A DNA stretch of 64,000 nt, taken from assembly GCA_025526995.1 (NCBI GenBank), contig JAHLKG010000025.1, forward strand, positions 310,001 to 374,000. The letters are read 5' to 3'. The first letter of the stretch is position 1, and each line of letters opens with the position of its first letter. The notes below the pieces were generated by a model. That model was not told the DNA's origin, did not search any database, and saw only the letters and a program-made list of their open reading frames with translations. Both the position numbers and the translations under genes were made by a program. Positions 42,770 through 55,200 of this stretch are shown in pieces. The stretch comes from Powellomyces hirtus (lineage: Eukaryota > Chytridiomycota > Chytridiomycetes > Spizellomycetales > Powellomycetaceae).

Positions 42770-45700
42770 TGTTTTGGCAGAAATCAAGTTGGTTAGGTTA
42801 GGGAGAGATGACCGAGTGCTAGGGGTAAGATCGTGCGGGTTCCTTTGACCAGCTTGTGTTTTGTCGCGGTGTCGATTAGTGCAGGGGGAAAGTGCGGTGC
42901 GAGGAGCAACTCGCAATTGATGGGTATCGGAAAAGAAAGAACAGATAATGTGGTTCTGCGTGCCTCTCGTCTCAGAACAAGTCAGCTCGAGGTCGGTGTG
43001 CCTTGCTTGCTGCGTCGGGGAGGCCAGGGAGGGGGACCGGTCGATGACTTTTGTTCTAAGGATCTAAGATCGGGTCTCGGATGGGGAAAGACGCTGTCTG
43101 TGCGCTGTGCAGTGAAGGGCGGGGCGCCAGATACGTTTTCCGTCGCAGGGTCCGAGTGGAGGTCCAGCTTGATAACAAACCAGGGTTCAATACCAGGTGG
43201 AGTTATTGATGCGCGGGGATGCGGTGAGTGTCTATGGTATGTGCCCGCCTTTCGGGGAGGTTACGAAAGGGTTCAAGTTGTTGCGATCGGTTGAGAAAAT
43301 GATGGGATTGTCCTCGGTGCGCCAGTGTGATTGAGATGCGCGAGTACTACAATTGTAGTAATAATCGGCGTCCCGACAATGGTGGGGAAGTGTGCCTTTG
43401 TTTTGTGGTGTTTGAGGGTGTATGGATACTGCTCCAAGTTTATGGGTCCTGTATGAGGTGAGGGGGAGGTTGGTGTGTACTTCCGCTGATATGTTTGGTG
43501 GACAACAAAACGGACCCGCGTGCTTCCGCACTGTGAAGCTTATGTGGTCGTGGGGCAGGGGCGGAGTCGTTGTTCGCAGGAATGCACCGATATGAACTGA
43601 TGATATTTGTACTGAGCAGGAATATCGATGATGTGGGTGTTGACATGTGCCAGGTTCCAACTGTGGTGGACCGGATGACGATGTGTCAGAGAGCTACGGG
43701 GGATGGCGGCAACACTGCGTCTTTAGCGGCAGTTTTTTTCGCGGCACAGCCGTATTGACTTTCTAAAACGAGCTAATTGGGGAGCACTGAATTGCGGTCT
43801 TGCAACACCCGCGAGGACGAGAAGCTGCGGGGCAGAAGAGAGCGATCCAAAGAGTGTCAAAACAACAGAAACCTCGCTGCCTGAAAGTCCAACACTTTCT
43901 TTCAAATTGAAAACGAGGAAAATGTCGCCAACTTTTTACATCGGCCCACAATTGTATGTCTCCCAACGCCCGCTGTCTGTTCCAGCAACCTTTATTCATC
44001 CCACTCAGCCTTGCCCACTCGCTCCATTGAACGCAGTTTGTGTTTGTCACACAGCAGTAGTGTGCGTGTGTGTGCATAATGTGTTTCTGTAAGAGCTGGA
44101 ATGACTCGCACGCTGTGAGACTCGGAGTCATCACCATAGAAGGCCGCTGGGTACTAGTAGTAGTGTGTAGAGCGTACAGTACATATACTGTATTGGCGAT
44201 ACAAAGCGCGGGCTGTACCACAGCTGTTTTTCTCCTTGTGCGCCGCGCACATCTGCTGTTTCTCTCACTCGCTGATCCCGCCACAACCCACGTGTACTAA
44301 GTCGTACCATAGAGCGAGCCTCCGAAGTGTGTTGTAGTAGTAGTAGCTGGGCGGGGGTTGGGGCTGTCACGGTCAGTCACTGGCAGAAGACTGAAAAAAC
44401 TTGTAGTCGGCCTCGGATAGGTGTGCTAAACGCGTAAAAAAGTTCGCGACTGTGTGTGTGGCTTGGCTCTTTTTCACGCGTCGTCCGAAATATCGAAATA
44501 GAGAGGCTGGTGGTATATGATCGACAGACTGGGAACTGACATGTGTCAATAGGAGAGACCAGCAGATGAGAAGAGGATGGTGATTTCACCAATGGAGTTA
44601 AGATGAGAATAGATGGTTGTGCATAAGGCAGGAGTTTAGAGCAAAGCAGTTATCTCAATCGGGAAGTTTCCATAGCGCCGCCGCCGAGAAAAAGAAAAAT
44701 TTGTCCGAGACATGCGGTGGAGAACAATGGGAAAAACTTCCAGTTGAGAGGGATGGTAGATACTGGTACAACGTACTCGGGCGTGGACATTTGAAAAATA
44801 TACGGTAGATCGGCCTGCTACTAGTGTGGCCATCAAGTCTTACCCCAAGACATACCTCAGTGGTTAAAGGGATACGGTCGATTTTGGCATCACAGCCGCG
44901 AAATTGGTGTCTATGAATGAGTTGCCATCAAGAGTTTTTCAGAAGGGCAAACTCTATATGGTGATATGTCATACTCAATCATACCCCACAACCGCCGCTA
45001 CGTACTTCACATCAAGGATTGGATGCCGGATGGGCCTCAACGGCTGCGAGTCCTGCTCACGACAACACTTGGGCTGAGCTGACGTGGGTGCACAAACATA
45101 TTATGCAGACCATGATATTTGGTGGTGGCAGCAGAAAGGTACGCAAGGGAGTCCACGTTTGAAATCCCTTGAATCCGAGAAAACTGGGCTTTGGAATGTC
45201 GGCCTCGTATCTGTACGCATCGCATGTTCCTTTACAACGTGCGGTCATCAGAAGGCCCTGGGTGCGCTTCAAATCAGCAGAGACAAGGAGACCTCACGCC
45301 CTCGGCGCAACCGCAACGCTTTTGACGGGGGGCTCAAGAGACGTTGTCACTTTGGCTTCTGCTGAACTGAACTTCACCTTGCTGTTCGGTTGTTTATGAG
45401 CCTTCCCGGTGGGGAGAAGCAAGCATAAGTAGGAACGGCGCTGGCTGGATTGAGAAGCGCAGACCATCACCGTCCCCAAAACCGGACACCTCGTCGTGGA
45501 TCCAGCACCAGTACGATAAGAAATGACATGCAGAGAGCGACAGACATCGGTCGATAGGTTACCGCGATCACTGACGCTGCATGCGAGACATTCTTTTCCT
45601 TTGTTCGAGCAAGATGCCAGTCGGGCCCCACCCTCTGACGTACTAAAGAACAGCAGGGGTTGAGGTCCAGGACGGGAGGATAAAGATGCTGTAGCAGTTT

Positions 45701-45999
45701 GTAGTTTGTGGGAGGGTTTTGCCGGTCTGCAAAAAAGCAACCGCGCTCTGGACTGTGCGTGAGTGAAAAGAAAAATACTGTAATACGGTAATCTCTGACG
45801 AACAGACACACATTTCCTACCATCCAACCGTCGTCAGCACATATCTGTCAGCAACCCATAAAGCATCGATAGCGCACAGAAGGACTCTTCCCTCCTTCCT
45901 GTTTCTTGGCTGCATCTTACGTCACTCAACCTGTCGCACACTTGGGCGCTATCGCATTTCCAACAGAATTCAACAACCACAGTACAACTGTAAAATACC
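42770..45999. other. 3.2 kb intergenic, no gene recognised
   Basis: Several frames of 60-180 codons exist on both strands but none has a domain, good start context or consistent splicing. There is a GT-rich stretch at 44055-44085. It should hold the divergent promoters of the 850-aa gene and the peroxiredoxin gene. Confidence 0.55.
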
Positions 46000-46847
46000 A
46001 TGGGTTTAAGACTCGGCGACGAAGCGCCAAACTTCAAGACAGAAACCACAAAGGGCGAAATCGAGTTTCATAAATGGAAGCAGGGCGCATGGACCATTCT
46101 ATTCTCACACCCCGAGGACTTTAGTAAGCCGTCGCAAATTCTGCTCCGTAGCATTGTGCTATGTTTTGTAGCGTGAGAAGATTAATGGATATGCTTTCGT
46201 TTCTTTCGTTGTTTGTCAACTCCAGCACCCGTATGCACGACTGAACTTGGCGCTGTGGCGAGGCTGGCGCCCGAGTGGGAATCCCGGAATGTCAAAGTCC
46301 TTGGATTATCGTGTAACGACCTGCGGAGTCACGGTGCTTGGATCAGTGACATCCAGGAAACCCAGGTGCGTTTCAGACAGGATATCGTCAAATGCCAAGA
46401 ACCATAATTGGAACATTTTCCTCAAATGTTAGTTCTGTGTGTGGGATGATTGTTTAGGCCTGTTCTGTCGACTTCCCCATTATCGCGGACGCCGACCGTA
46501 AAGTCGCAACTCTTTACGACATGCTGGACTACCAAGACGCCTCAAACGTCGACCGCAACGGAATGCCACTGACCGTTCGTTCCGTGTTTATCATAGACAC
46601 CAACAATAAAATCCGACTCACCATGACCTACCCCGCGGTCACTGGCCGCAACTTTACGGAAATTCTACGAGCAGTCGATTCCCTGCAGCTCGGAGACGCC
46701 AGACGGATCGCTACACCTGCTGATTGGACAGGCAAAGGAGACGAAGTGATCATTCACAATGGTGTCAGCAATGAGGAAGCCGCGAAACTCTTTCCAGGGT
46801 TCAAAACAGTGTTACCGTATCTGCGTACGACCAAGCTTCATGACTAG
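46000..46847 (+). CDS. 1-Cys peroxiredoxin (PRX1/PRDX6 type)
   Basis: Three exons, 46000-46123, 46226-46365 and 46458-46847, give 217 aa, the usual family length. The start MGLRLGDEAPNFKTETTKGE is typical. The peroxidatic Cys45 lies in PVCTTE, restored by the first splice (FT|PVCTTE). GLSCNDLRSHGAWISDI and the C-terminal dimerisation part (TPADWTGKGDEVII) are the 1-Cys class features; no resolving Cys is seen at the 2-Cys C-terminal position. It reduces peroxides using thioredoxin or glutathione. No mitochondrial presequence is present, so a cytosolic location is likely. Confidence 0.94.
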
Positions 46848-47658
46848 CAAGAATTGGAAACACATACACACATCATGAATTTTCAGGCAACACGCATTAC
46901 GGAAGGGCTGTCCGACATTGTATGGAGGACTGGAGGAATTAATACGCAACACGATGGCACTGACTATCACACAACACATTCTGCTCGAAGTATGCACACA
47001 CTCAAGCCCAACTTCCACTGCGGCGTTTAGTTGACCGTGTGTCTCCGGTATGAGCGATTTTCTGGGACCCTGTTGCTGTCGGAAGTTGATGGATGGCGGA
47101 ACAACACAGATGCGTTTGTAGGCTCAGGGATCATAAATGTCAGGGCGGGGACCCTTACCCATCTGCATGCGATGAGGGAACAGGTCGCAATGGAGATTTT
47201 TCTCAAAAACACAAAATAGAACTGTTCGTCACGCTCATTGCTTTACCGTGCTTGAGACTTCGCTAACGCATGCAGAGTCGATCGTCATATTCGTGTTCAA
47301 GTGGCGTCCGTTTGTTGGTATGATTTGCATCCCTGCTGCGTTTCTTTGGACGTGTGAAAACAAACACGTCCCTATGGTCGTGGCCGTAAGATAAATAGAT
47401 ACATATGCACGAACTGGAATCTTGTGCACGGCTGTGCTTAGCTTGTAACAGACGTAGGTATCGGTGTGCGTATCGGTGTGCGTAGGCAGTCCGCTCGATA
47501 TATACGCGCCAATGAAGACACGCTAGTCGAGGACTGCATACAGTTCAGCGTCCATGTTCACGTTTTGCCACAAGGGTCCGAATTTTGCCGTACCCGGATG
47601 AGGGGCCAGGATCCCAACACGTTGCGGGGTTTGTTGTTTCGTTTTCGGGCTCTCTTAA
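46848..47658. other. Convergent intergenic, no gene seen
   Basis: About 800 bp between two 3' ends; nothing recognised. Confidence 0.55.
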
Positions 47659-48702
47659 TTACGTTGGTGCCTCAACAACAAACAAAAAGCTGCTCCCGAA
47701 TTCTGGCGTGCTGCGTCCATTGCTACGACCAGCATCACCAGTGCTGCTTCCACCCGTCTGCTGTCCTCCTGCCAATCCACCCACAGCCTCCGCAACTTTC
47801 GGCAACGTTCCCATATGCATCGAGTTGCTCATTTTTCCACGTCCTGCAACCACACTCTGCTGCACCGTTATGTGCTTTTCCCTTTCCGGTGGGGTTTCTC
47901 CTCCCAGCCCGGCATTGTTGCTGCGATCGTCTTCATCGGCACACAAGCTGCTTGAGCTCCTCTGCATCATCAGGGGGGCCAGTGGTGAGGATCTCTGCGG
48001 TTGTTGTGGGTGTCCGCCTTGCGGAGCCATCATTCCAGATCGAAGGTTGAGATGTAGCCCGCGTTTGAAGGCGGTTGCGACGGGGTGGTGTTTGTAGTTG
48101 CTGTTGGTTGCGGTGGTGGTCGTGGTGGGTTCGGGAATGGAGGCGCGCGAGGAGGAGTAACGTCCGGCAAAGCTGGACAGGGAGCTGAGGGAGGACAAGT
48201 CGTTATTTGCATTGATGCTGTGCTCGTAAAATGCAGAACGGATCTGCGTTAGTTCGTGGTGGAGTTTGAAGAGGTCCTTCAGAACCGCTTCAGTCTAGCA
48301 GACATGCCAAGCAAAAAAATGTAGATTCAATACGCTTGAACTCCCGCACTCCCCCCTCATATTCGATTTTCCACCCGAACGTACCGCGCCCCTTCGTTGT
48401 CTGCACTCTCCGACTTTCTGTTCCAACCGGACAATCTCCTTTCCTTTCTCGATGATCTGTGCCGCCACAAACTGCCCTTCCTTTTCTTTATGCTGAATCT
48501 TTTTCGCCAAGCGGTGTTTTTCAGCCAGGGTGCGCGCGGCGTTTTTTTCCCAAACGAGTTGCGGCCGGCGCGCCGAGGCCAGGATCGAGGCCGAGGTGAG
48601 CGAGCTGATGTAGGTGCTGATGAGAGTGTTGCTGGTGGTCCCGCCGCCACCTTCCGTTTTCTTAGTGGTATCTACAGTGTGTGCAGCTGTCTCGCTCGAC
48701 AT
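47659..48702 (-). CDS. Coiled-coil protein of unknown function
   Basis: Two exons, 48385-48702 and 47659-48294 (90-nt intron, GTACGT..GCTAG), give 317 aa. An in-frame ATG at 48750 would add 16 residues. The N-terminal half has a Ser/Thr linker, then a long helical segment (WEKNAARTLAEKHRLAKKIQ, IIEKGKEIVRLEQKVGECRQ) that continues across the splice as TEAVLKDLFKLHHELTQIRS. The C-terminal half is Ser/Gly/Pro-rich and likely disordered. The coiled coil suggests a subunit of a complex. I recognise no family. Confidence 0.65.
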
Positions 48703-48750
48703 GGTTTTTTGTGGCTGGTGCAAGGAACCCGGACTGGATCGGGCGGACAT

Positions 48751-49737
48751 GATGAGAACTGCGGGAAACGCCAGGTGTGGCTTGGGAGCGGAGACGGCGA
48801 TTACGTCAGCGGGGCGCCTTCTTGTCCCACCTGCTTCGGGGCGGATGGTTCCCCTCCATGAACGGGAATGTTTGGTGGCATGAAGATCTGATGTGGACAA
48901 GGCAGCAGCATCGATGTTATTCAATGCAACGCACCACGATATCAACGCATTGAATTAGCATATTACGACGCCGACCACCTGATCAAAAGCAGCCGAGGTC
49001 ATCATCCAGTGATGTCGCACTAGGGCCATGAATTCGAGGTGGGAAGTGCTGTAGACGACATTTTTTGCATCTTGTTCTACGTTGGCTGTGGGATGCTGAG
49101 ATGACGACCAAACAAGCAAACAACAACACGCGGGGAATGTCGTTAAGGGGCGCCCCCACGACCAAAGAATGGATTGATGACTTATACACACACTGGCGGC
49201 GGGTGTTTTCCATGCCCAACAATTTCGGTATCGGTGAATCCATCAAATTGGCATAGAACGAGATTCCTGCAGAGCAATCAGATAAATGTCGATGCGTTCC
49301 TTGAAATCGCCTGACTTCTCTGCATACAATGACCCCCCCCCCCCCCCCCCCCCGCGGTCTTGTCGCCACAAGAACGTGACTCGGTGGCTTCCGGCATTGT
49401 ACCAGTAGGGTTAGCGCTAATCATACACCATTCAAACAAAGGCGGCTGACCCGACCAAACAGAAACGCGTGTGTTCATTGTTCTGATGTAAGCAGTCGGA
49501 GCTAGAAATGGAGGGAGGGTCCAGAGAAGCGCGTCATTTCCACCTCATTTCGGAAACGTCCGTCGAGGTCACGAACGTAGACAGTATAAATAAACGTCTA
49601 AACCCATCCACAGCCGGAGGGCCCCCTCTCTCTTTCTTTTCACGTCATATTTCTTCAGTCGCCCTGCGCATTTCACAAGAACTGCACAAAAATCTACTTT
49701 TTCTTCCACGTTCTTTAGTACCCCCGCTCATTTTATT
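48751..49737. other. Intergenic with 21-base poly-C
   Basis: No gene seen. A 21-C run lies at 49333-49353. The J-protein promoter must lie here. Confidence 0.6.
49333..49353 (+). repeat. Poly-C tract (21 bases)
   Basis: Uninterrupted C run upstream of the J-protein gene. Confidence 0.93.
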
Positions 49738-50955
49738 ATGCCACCCACCGATCCCACCGCCAGCCAGGCTCGTTCTTCTTTGGCGTCCCCACCCACGACC
49801 GCGACTCCGACGCAGTCAGCCGAAATCAAGCGCATTCTGCGGCTCCATGCGTCGAGATCCACGCCGTCCCTCTTCAGCAACCCCGCCGGCCACGAGACAG
49901 CGCACCAGATCCTCCAACAACCGTGCACGGCCACGCCCGCGCAACTCACGTCCGCGTTCCGTGCCAAATCCCTCCTCGTCCACCCTGATCGATGTGGAGG
50001 CGACCGCGACGCGACCGCCGCGTTCACGGCCTTGGCGACAGCGTACGATGACGCGCGCAACTACGTCCCGACCGGTCCCGCGTTCCCGTCCCACCCACCA
50101 CCACCCTTCAGCAGCGGGAGCAGTCGCAGTTGCAGCGCGACCAACAACAGCAGCTCCATGTTTGACACGACGACCAATGCGCCCGCCGAATCATCGGACG
50201 ATCTCTTTTTCCGCGTCTTCTCGACGCACGTCCCGCGCTTCTCGACCCGCGTTGCGCGCGCGGCCATGAAAGCCGCCATGGCCGAGGACCACGTTGCGTT
50301 CCTCGCCCAACTCGCGCGTGACAAATCCCACGACCGCCAACGTCGCGCCGCCGCCGCCGACCGCCTCCACCGCGCCGAACTCGCCGCCGAGCGCGACCGC
50401 AGACGCAGAGAGCGGATCGTCCAACGCTTCCATTCGCTCGATGGCCTGTTTGAGCAGCAGTTTGAACAACAACAAAATGGACCGCCGAAAAAATGTACGA
50501 CTACTACTACTACTACCGCCGATACGTTTGCGACAACGACCCCACCACCCGCGCCGTTTGTGAGGTCCCGCTCGGATACGGACGCTGCCATTGCACGCTC
50601 GCTCTCGGCCGCAGCCGAGCGGGATTTTGACGCGGCCTTGCTGGCGCGCTCGCGCTCGGCGCAAGTCGATAGCGAAAACGTCGCGTGGCGCAAAGAAGCC
50701 GCCACCTTCTTGAGCAGCAGCAGCAGCAGCCCCAAGAGCCACACATCCACCAAAAGCAAAACCGAAATCAACAGTGAAGCGGCTCAAGGCCACGCGAGCG
50801 ATACCGAGAAAGAGACCACCACCGCAGCCCACACGCGCGACCAAAAGGCGAGGAAAGAACGCAGGAAAACCCGGCACCGCAAAAAGGCCACCCGCCAGAT
50901 GGAGCAGGACTACGCTTCCATCGTCCTGCCGCAGTTGGCAAGTCTGGGCTTGTGA
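49738..50955 (+). CDS. J-domain (DnaJ-like) protein
   Basis: A single exon encodes 405 aa. The J domain occupies about residues 53-109, with the HPD motif at 82-84 (LLVHPDRCGGDRD) and preceding helix PAQLTSAFRAKSLL. The following region has a very basic helix (AADRLHRAELAAERDRRRRE), a poly-Thr tract encoded by ACT repeats, poly-Ser, and a Lys/Arg-rich C-terminus (RKERRKTRHRKKATR). No zinc-finger or standard substrate-binding domain of class I or II DnaJ is visible, so it is a class III J protein that would stimulate an Hsp70 ATPase. The basic tail could direct it to the nucleus or to ribosomes. Confidence 0.85.
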   Translation: MPPTDPTASQARSSLASPPTTATPTQSAEIKRILRLHASRSTPSLFSNPAGHETAHQILQQPCTATPAQLTSAFRAKSLLVHPDRCGGDRDATAAFTALATAYDDARNYVPTGPAFPSHPPPPFSSGSSRSCSATNNSSSMFDTTTNAPAESSDDLFFRVFSTHVPRFSTRVARAAMKAAMAEDHVAFLAQLARDKSHDRQRRAAAADRLHRAELAAERDRRRRERIVQRFHSLDGLFEQQFEQQQNGPPKKCTTTTTTTADTFATTTPPPAPFVRSRSDTDAAIARSLSAAAERDFDAALLARSRSAQVDSENVAWRKEAATFLSSSSSSPKSHTSTKSKTEINSEAAQGHASDTEKETTTAAHTRDQKARKERRKTRHRKKATRQMEQDYASIVLPQLASLGL

Positions 50956-51024
50956 GACAACACACAAAAAAAAAACCCCCCCCGTACAACTCATCTCTCT
51001 CTCCGTGCTTTCTTCGCTTTTCGA

Positions 51025-51057
<33 letters not shown>

Positions 51058-52254
51058 TTATACCCCAGACATTACTTACATGCCCGCGTTCTCCTGTCGT
51101 GTCTTTTCACGTCCCGTCGTTCTCGCACAGCCACATCCCCACGCCGCGTCAATGAGCCAAAACTTCGCCTATATGTACTGTACGCGGGCCCGTAGTCCTA
51201 GGTGCAATCTAGCCCAGCTATCTAATCTACAGTAGCCAAGCGTCGTAGTCCTACGTGGTGAGAAAACCAATAAAAACAATGAAATAAGAATGCACCACAC
51301 CCGCGTGTGAGCTCGACTGCTCCCCCGGCTTTGCTTTCCCGATGCAGTATCGTCGGTTTATTTTATTTTATTTTATTTTATTACCATTTCTCCCACTCCG
51401 ATAAAGCTGTACGACCGTAGTACGGTCTCTATCTATCCATCTATCTATCTATGTAGCAAGATGCAAGGCACAATGACTGGGATATATTTCTCATCCGTGT
51501 TATGGTGAGCGGGTTTGGAAAAAAGAGTGAGCGCGAGCCGTTCTTTGCGAAAACAAAAAAAAAAAAAACGAAAAAGGCTCGTTTCCGTCCCGCTCCTTCC
51601 CCTGCACCGCCCTCTCAAGGGCAGGAAAGAGAAAGAAACAAAAAAGAAAAAAACAGAAAAACAAGAACAAGAACAAAAAATGTCTCCCCATCGGTTCTCT
51701 TCCCTTCTTCTTCTCAACCCAAAGTCAAGCATCGAGTACAGTACATACCCGGGGCCAGGAGCGTTCCAAAGTGCATGACTCGGGGGGAACATCCTATCCC
51801 GGGCACGGGGCGATCAAGCAACGAACCGTCCAGCCCCGCTTTCCCCCACGCTCATCCCTCGGGGGCGTCTCACATGTGGGGGTGTGTGTGTGAATAAACC
51901 CTCCTCCCAACCGCCTACTCTGCATCCGCCGTAGCGTTTCAGTTCTCATAACCGGATAAGGAACCCCGCTCTCCAAAGAGCTCGTTCGCCAAAAACAAGC
52001 GAGATGGGGAAACAACCCAAAACCCAACACCCTAACCAAATGCCTAAATATTCCAGAGCCACTAAATATCCACCACTCTAGGTATCCACCGTTTACACCA
52101 ATAAATATATGGAAAAAAATAATTACAACCCGACTACAGTAGTAACTGTCCTGCGACAATGTGGCGTACTGGTACAGCGCGCGCGGGGGGTGGGACAGGT
52201 GTGGATGTGTTGTTGCGGGGGTCAATGCAACGGGGGGAGGGGGGGCAGCAACTG
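50956..52254. other. Convergent intergenic, homopolymer-rich
   Basis: Contains a 31-base C run (51026-51056), a TTTTA array (51357-51382), TCTA repeats (51430-51452) and A-rich runs (51550-51680). No gene seen. Confidence 0.65.
51026..51056 (+). repeat. Poly-C tract (31 bases)
   Basis: Uninterrupted C run 71 bp after the J-protein stop. Confidence 0.95.
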
Positions 52255-55200
52255 CTACTGGGTCGGTGATGGGCGTTGCGGGGTGAGGGCCAGGGCGTCC
52301 AGGTCCTACGCAAAAAAAAAGAAAAAAGAAAAAAGACTCAATCAACACGCAGCTCTCTCTCAGAGGAAGGGGCAAAAACGTATGGACAGCCTCGCTCGGG
52401 CGCTCGCAAAAGCACAGGAATATTTACCCTCTGCATATCCGTAAACAGATCCTCCACAAACTGCTGCTTGCCTCCCACGTCGTTGTTTCTCTCTCGGGGC
52501 GCAACGACGCCTGGCTCCGCGGTCGCATCCGCATCACCGCTCGCATTCGGGCGGTACTCGAACGCCGCGCTCGTGACAGCCGAGAGGCTGGCCTCGATTT
52601 TCTGCGGTGAGCGCGGACTGCTTCTCGCGGGACTTGTCGTCGCGGGGGGTACGGGTGGAGGGGCTGCTCCTCCTCCTCCTACGGCGAGACCTTTGCGCTC
52701 TTCCTGCTCGCGCAGTGTTCGCTGCTGGTATTGCTGATACTGCAGTGCATGGTGCTGCGGGGAACTGGAGGTTGAGTTCGAATTCGAGTTGTGCGAACTG
52801 CGGTCCGACGAGTAGGCCGAGTTGTTGGTCCGGGGTCGATCTCGGTCGCGTTCTCGTTCTCTGACGGGCGAGTAGGTTTGCGGCGTATGGTACTGCGAGG
52901 TTCCTGGACTCACGTTGCTATGGTCGTCATCGTAATGGGTTCGCACGCCGTTTCGCACCGACGAGGAGCGGGACATGCCTCCTTCATTTGGCAGCGGCGG
53001 CGACGGATGCACTTGGTTGTGCTGCTGTTGCTGATGATGGTACGACGGGTACTGATACGGCTGGGTTTCCAACGCGCTCGGTCTCCTCGACAACAAGATG
53101 CGTTCCTCGAGATCAGCTTCGAGGTCGCTGTACACTGAATTGAGTGCTATGGAAGCCGTCGAATATTTGCGGGGCGAATAACCAGCAGCCGCAGCACCGG
53201 CACTCGGGGGTCGTCGTTGTTGCAGGGGCGATGTCGGGGAGGTGATGGAGCTGCTTCGATAAGCATGGCGTTGTGTGTTGTCAATGTTGGCGTTGGTACC
53301 AAGGATATCGCGCAGTCCCGAATCGTCGTACCGCGCCGATAGCGGCTGGAGAGTCGACGTGGCCGATGCTGATCTCGTCGCTGGGGGTGGAGGTATTATC
53401 GGGCTCGATCTGCCATTAATCTGTTGCTGATATTCACGCTGTTGTTGCTGCTGGGGTAATGTGATCGCATCCCTCATTTTCGCCTCCAACGACCTCAACT
53501 TGCCGACGTCCGCTTCTCCGCTGAGAATTTCCTCAAGGTACTGTTCCATGGTTTCGAAATTTACCCTGCTGGATCGTTGGTTCGTTTTGCGCGCCGCGGC
53601 GGTGGCTTCGGCTGATATTGTTGCTATGGACGGATGTGGTGGTGCTGTATGGGAGGCGGTTCCGTTGGGGCCAACATATGCCCGTTGGACTTGATGGGCG
53701 ATGGGGCGGTCCAAATTGGAGGGCTTGTTATTGTTGGGATCGGGCGACGTGGCTGCCGAGGTAGCGGTTCGTGGTTGCTGAAGATGGTGATGTTGTTGTT
53801 GCCATCCTTCTGACGCTGCAGAGCGTGGCGGGGGTATGATGACTGGTGTGACCGAGGGTTCGTGTTGCTGCGGCGGTGGCTGCTGGGATGATGCTGATTG
53901 TTGGGACGACGATTGGTATGTTGCGGTTGGGGGTGACGTTTGTTGTGTAGATCGCGAGGCCGAGTCCGGTTGCGGAGATGCGCGGTATTGCTGCTGTTGT
54001 TGTTGTTGTTGTTGTTGTTGCTGCTGATAAGGCGGTCTACTATTGCTACTACTGCCGTTACTGCTCCCGCCGGTATTCGCGCGAGCAGCACTGAACGAGG
54101 CCACCGAGTTGTTGCTCACACTTCTCGACATGGGGGAAGGCTGGGGGTCGTTGTATCTTAACGAAGAGGCTCTAGATGTGACTGAGGGAGTTCTGGAAGC
54201 CGTTCGCTCAGGGGCCACATCGGGGGGCAGCGGTACTTCGCTCAACATCTGTCCAATGGTGGTGGGTGGTGCTTCGTAGGGGGCGCCACGGTGGCTTTGG
54301 TGTTGATGGTAAATATCATTGTGGCCGTTTTCTCGACTGCCCGCGCCTTGTTGCGTTTGTCCAAACAAGCTATCATAGCTCTCGTTCCTCGACGGTGCGT
54401 TGCTATTCGCATTGCTATTGCTGGCGGTAGAAGTGGTCGCGGGATAATCGCCAGGACTCGTAGCAGACGCGGGCAACTCTTCCAAAAAGGCTGGCTTGAG
54501 AGTCAGAATGTCCTGGATGTTGTCCATGAGGGAGCTGCGCGAGCCATTGCCTGCGGTCAGGTCTGCGGAAAACTCGGTCGAGGGTGACAAAGGCGGGGCA
54601 GGCCCATGTCCGATCCATACTCGTCGGAGCACAAAGTCGATTTCTTCGGCAGATCCTTCGGCCATCATGAGGATCGGGTGGATGCGTTCATCGTCGTCTC
54701 GCGGTTTTTCTTTCGGGACAAAAAGGATGTGATGCAATGGAAGCGAGCGGTGATGAGAAATCCACACAAAAAGAAAAAGAAAAAAAAAAGAGCAAGCGCC
54801 GTGCGCTTCAGCCCCTGGTGCGCTTACCTTGTCCCTTGAAGATGGAATTGAGCGTAAAAGTCCAACCCGGCTTCGCCACGGCCAACTTGAATTTCTTGTA
54901 GGCCGTCTCCTTGATGGCGCTGACAGTGGTATTGCTGTCGACCCCGATCGTCTTGTACGTTCTCATCTGCTGCTGCTGATTTCCACTGCCCACTTGATTG
55001 TTGCTGTTGCTTTGCTGCTGCTGCTGGTGATGATGATCATCGTACATGAAGATACGGATGAGATGATAGTTTTTCTCAAACAGGTTGAGCTTTTTGTTGA
55101 TGAGGACTTTGATGATGTTCTCGTCAGTGATGCGGACGGACGAGACACCGCCAGACGATTTGACGACCTTGGAGATAGAGGAAGCCGCCGAGTCGCCGAC

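Noticed and set aside
45294..45827. Minus-strand 177-codon frame upstream of the peroxiredoxin gene
   Set aside because: No domain recognised, and it overlaps the expected promoter; weak codon character.
50061..50994. Minus-strand 236- and 267-codon frames
   Set aside because: Antisense to the J-domain gene; Val/Leu-rich composition mirrors Thr/Ala/Arg codons.
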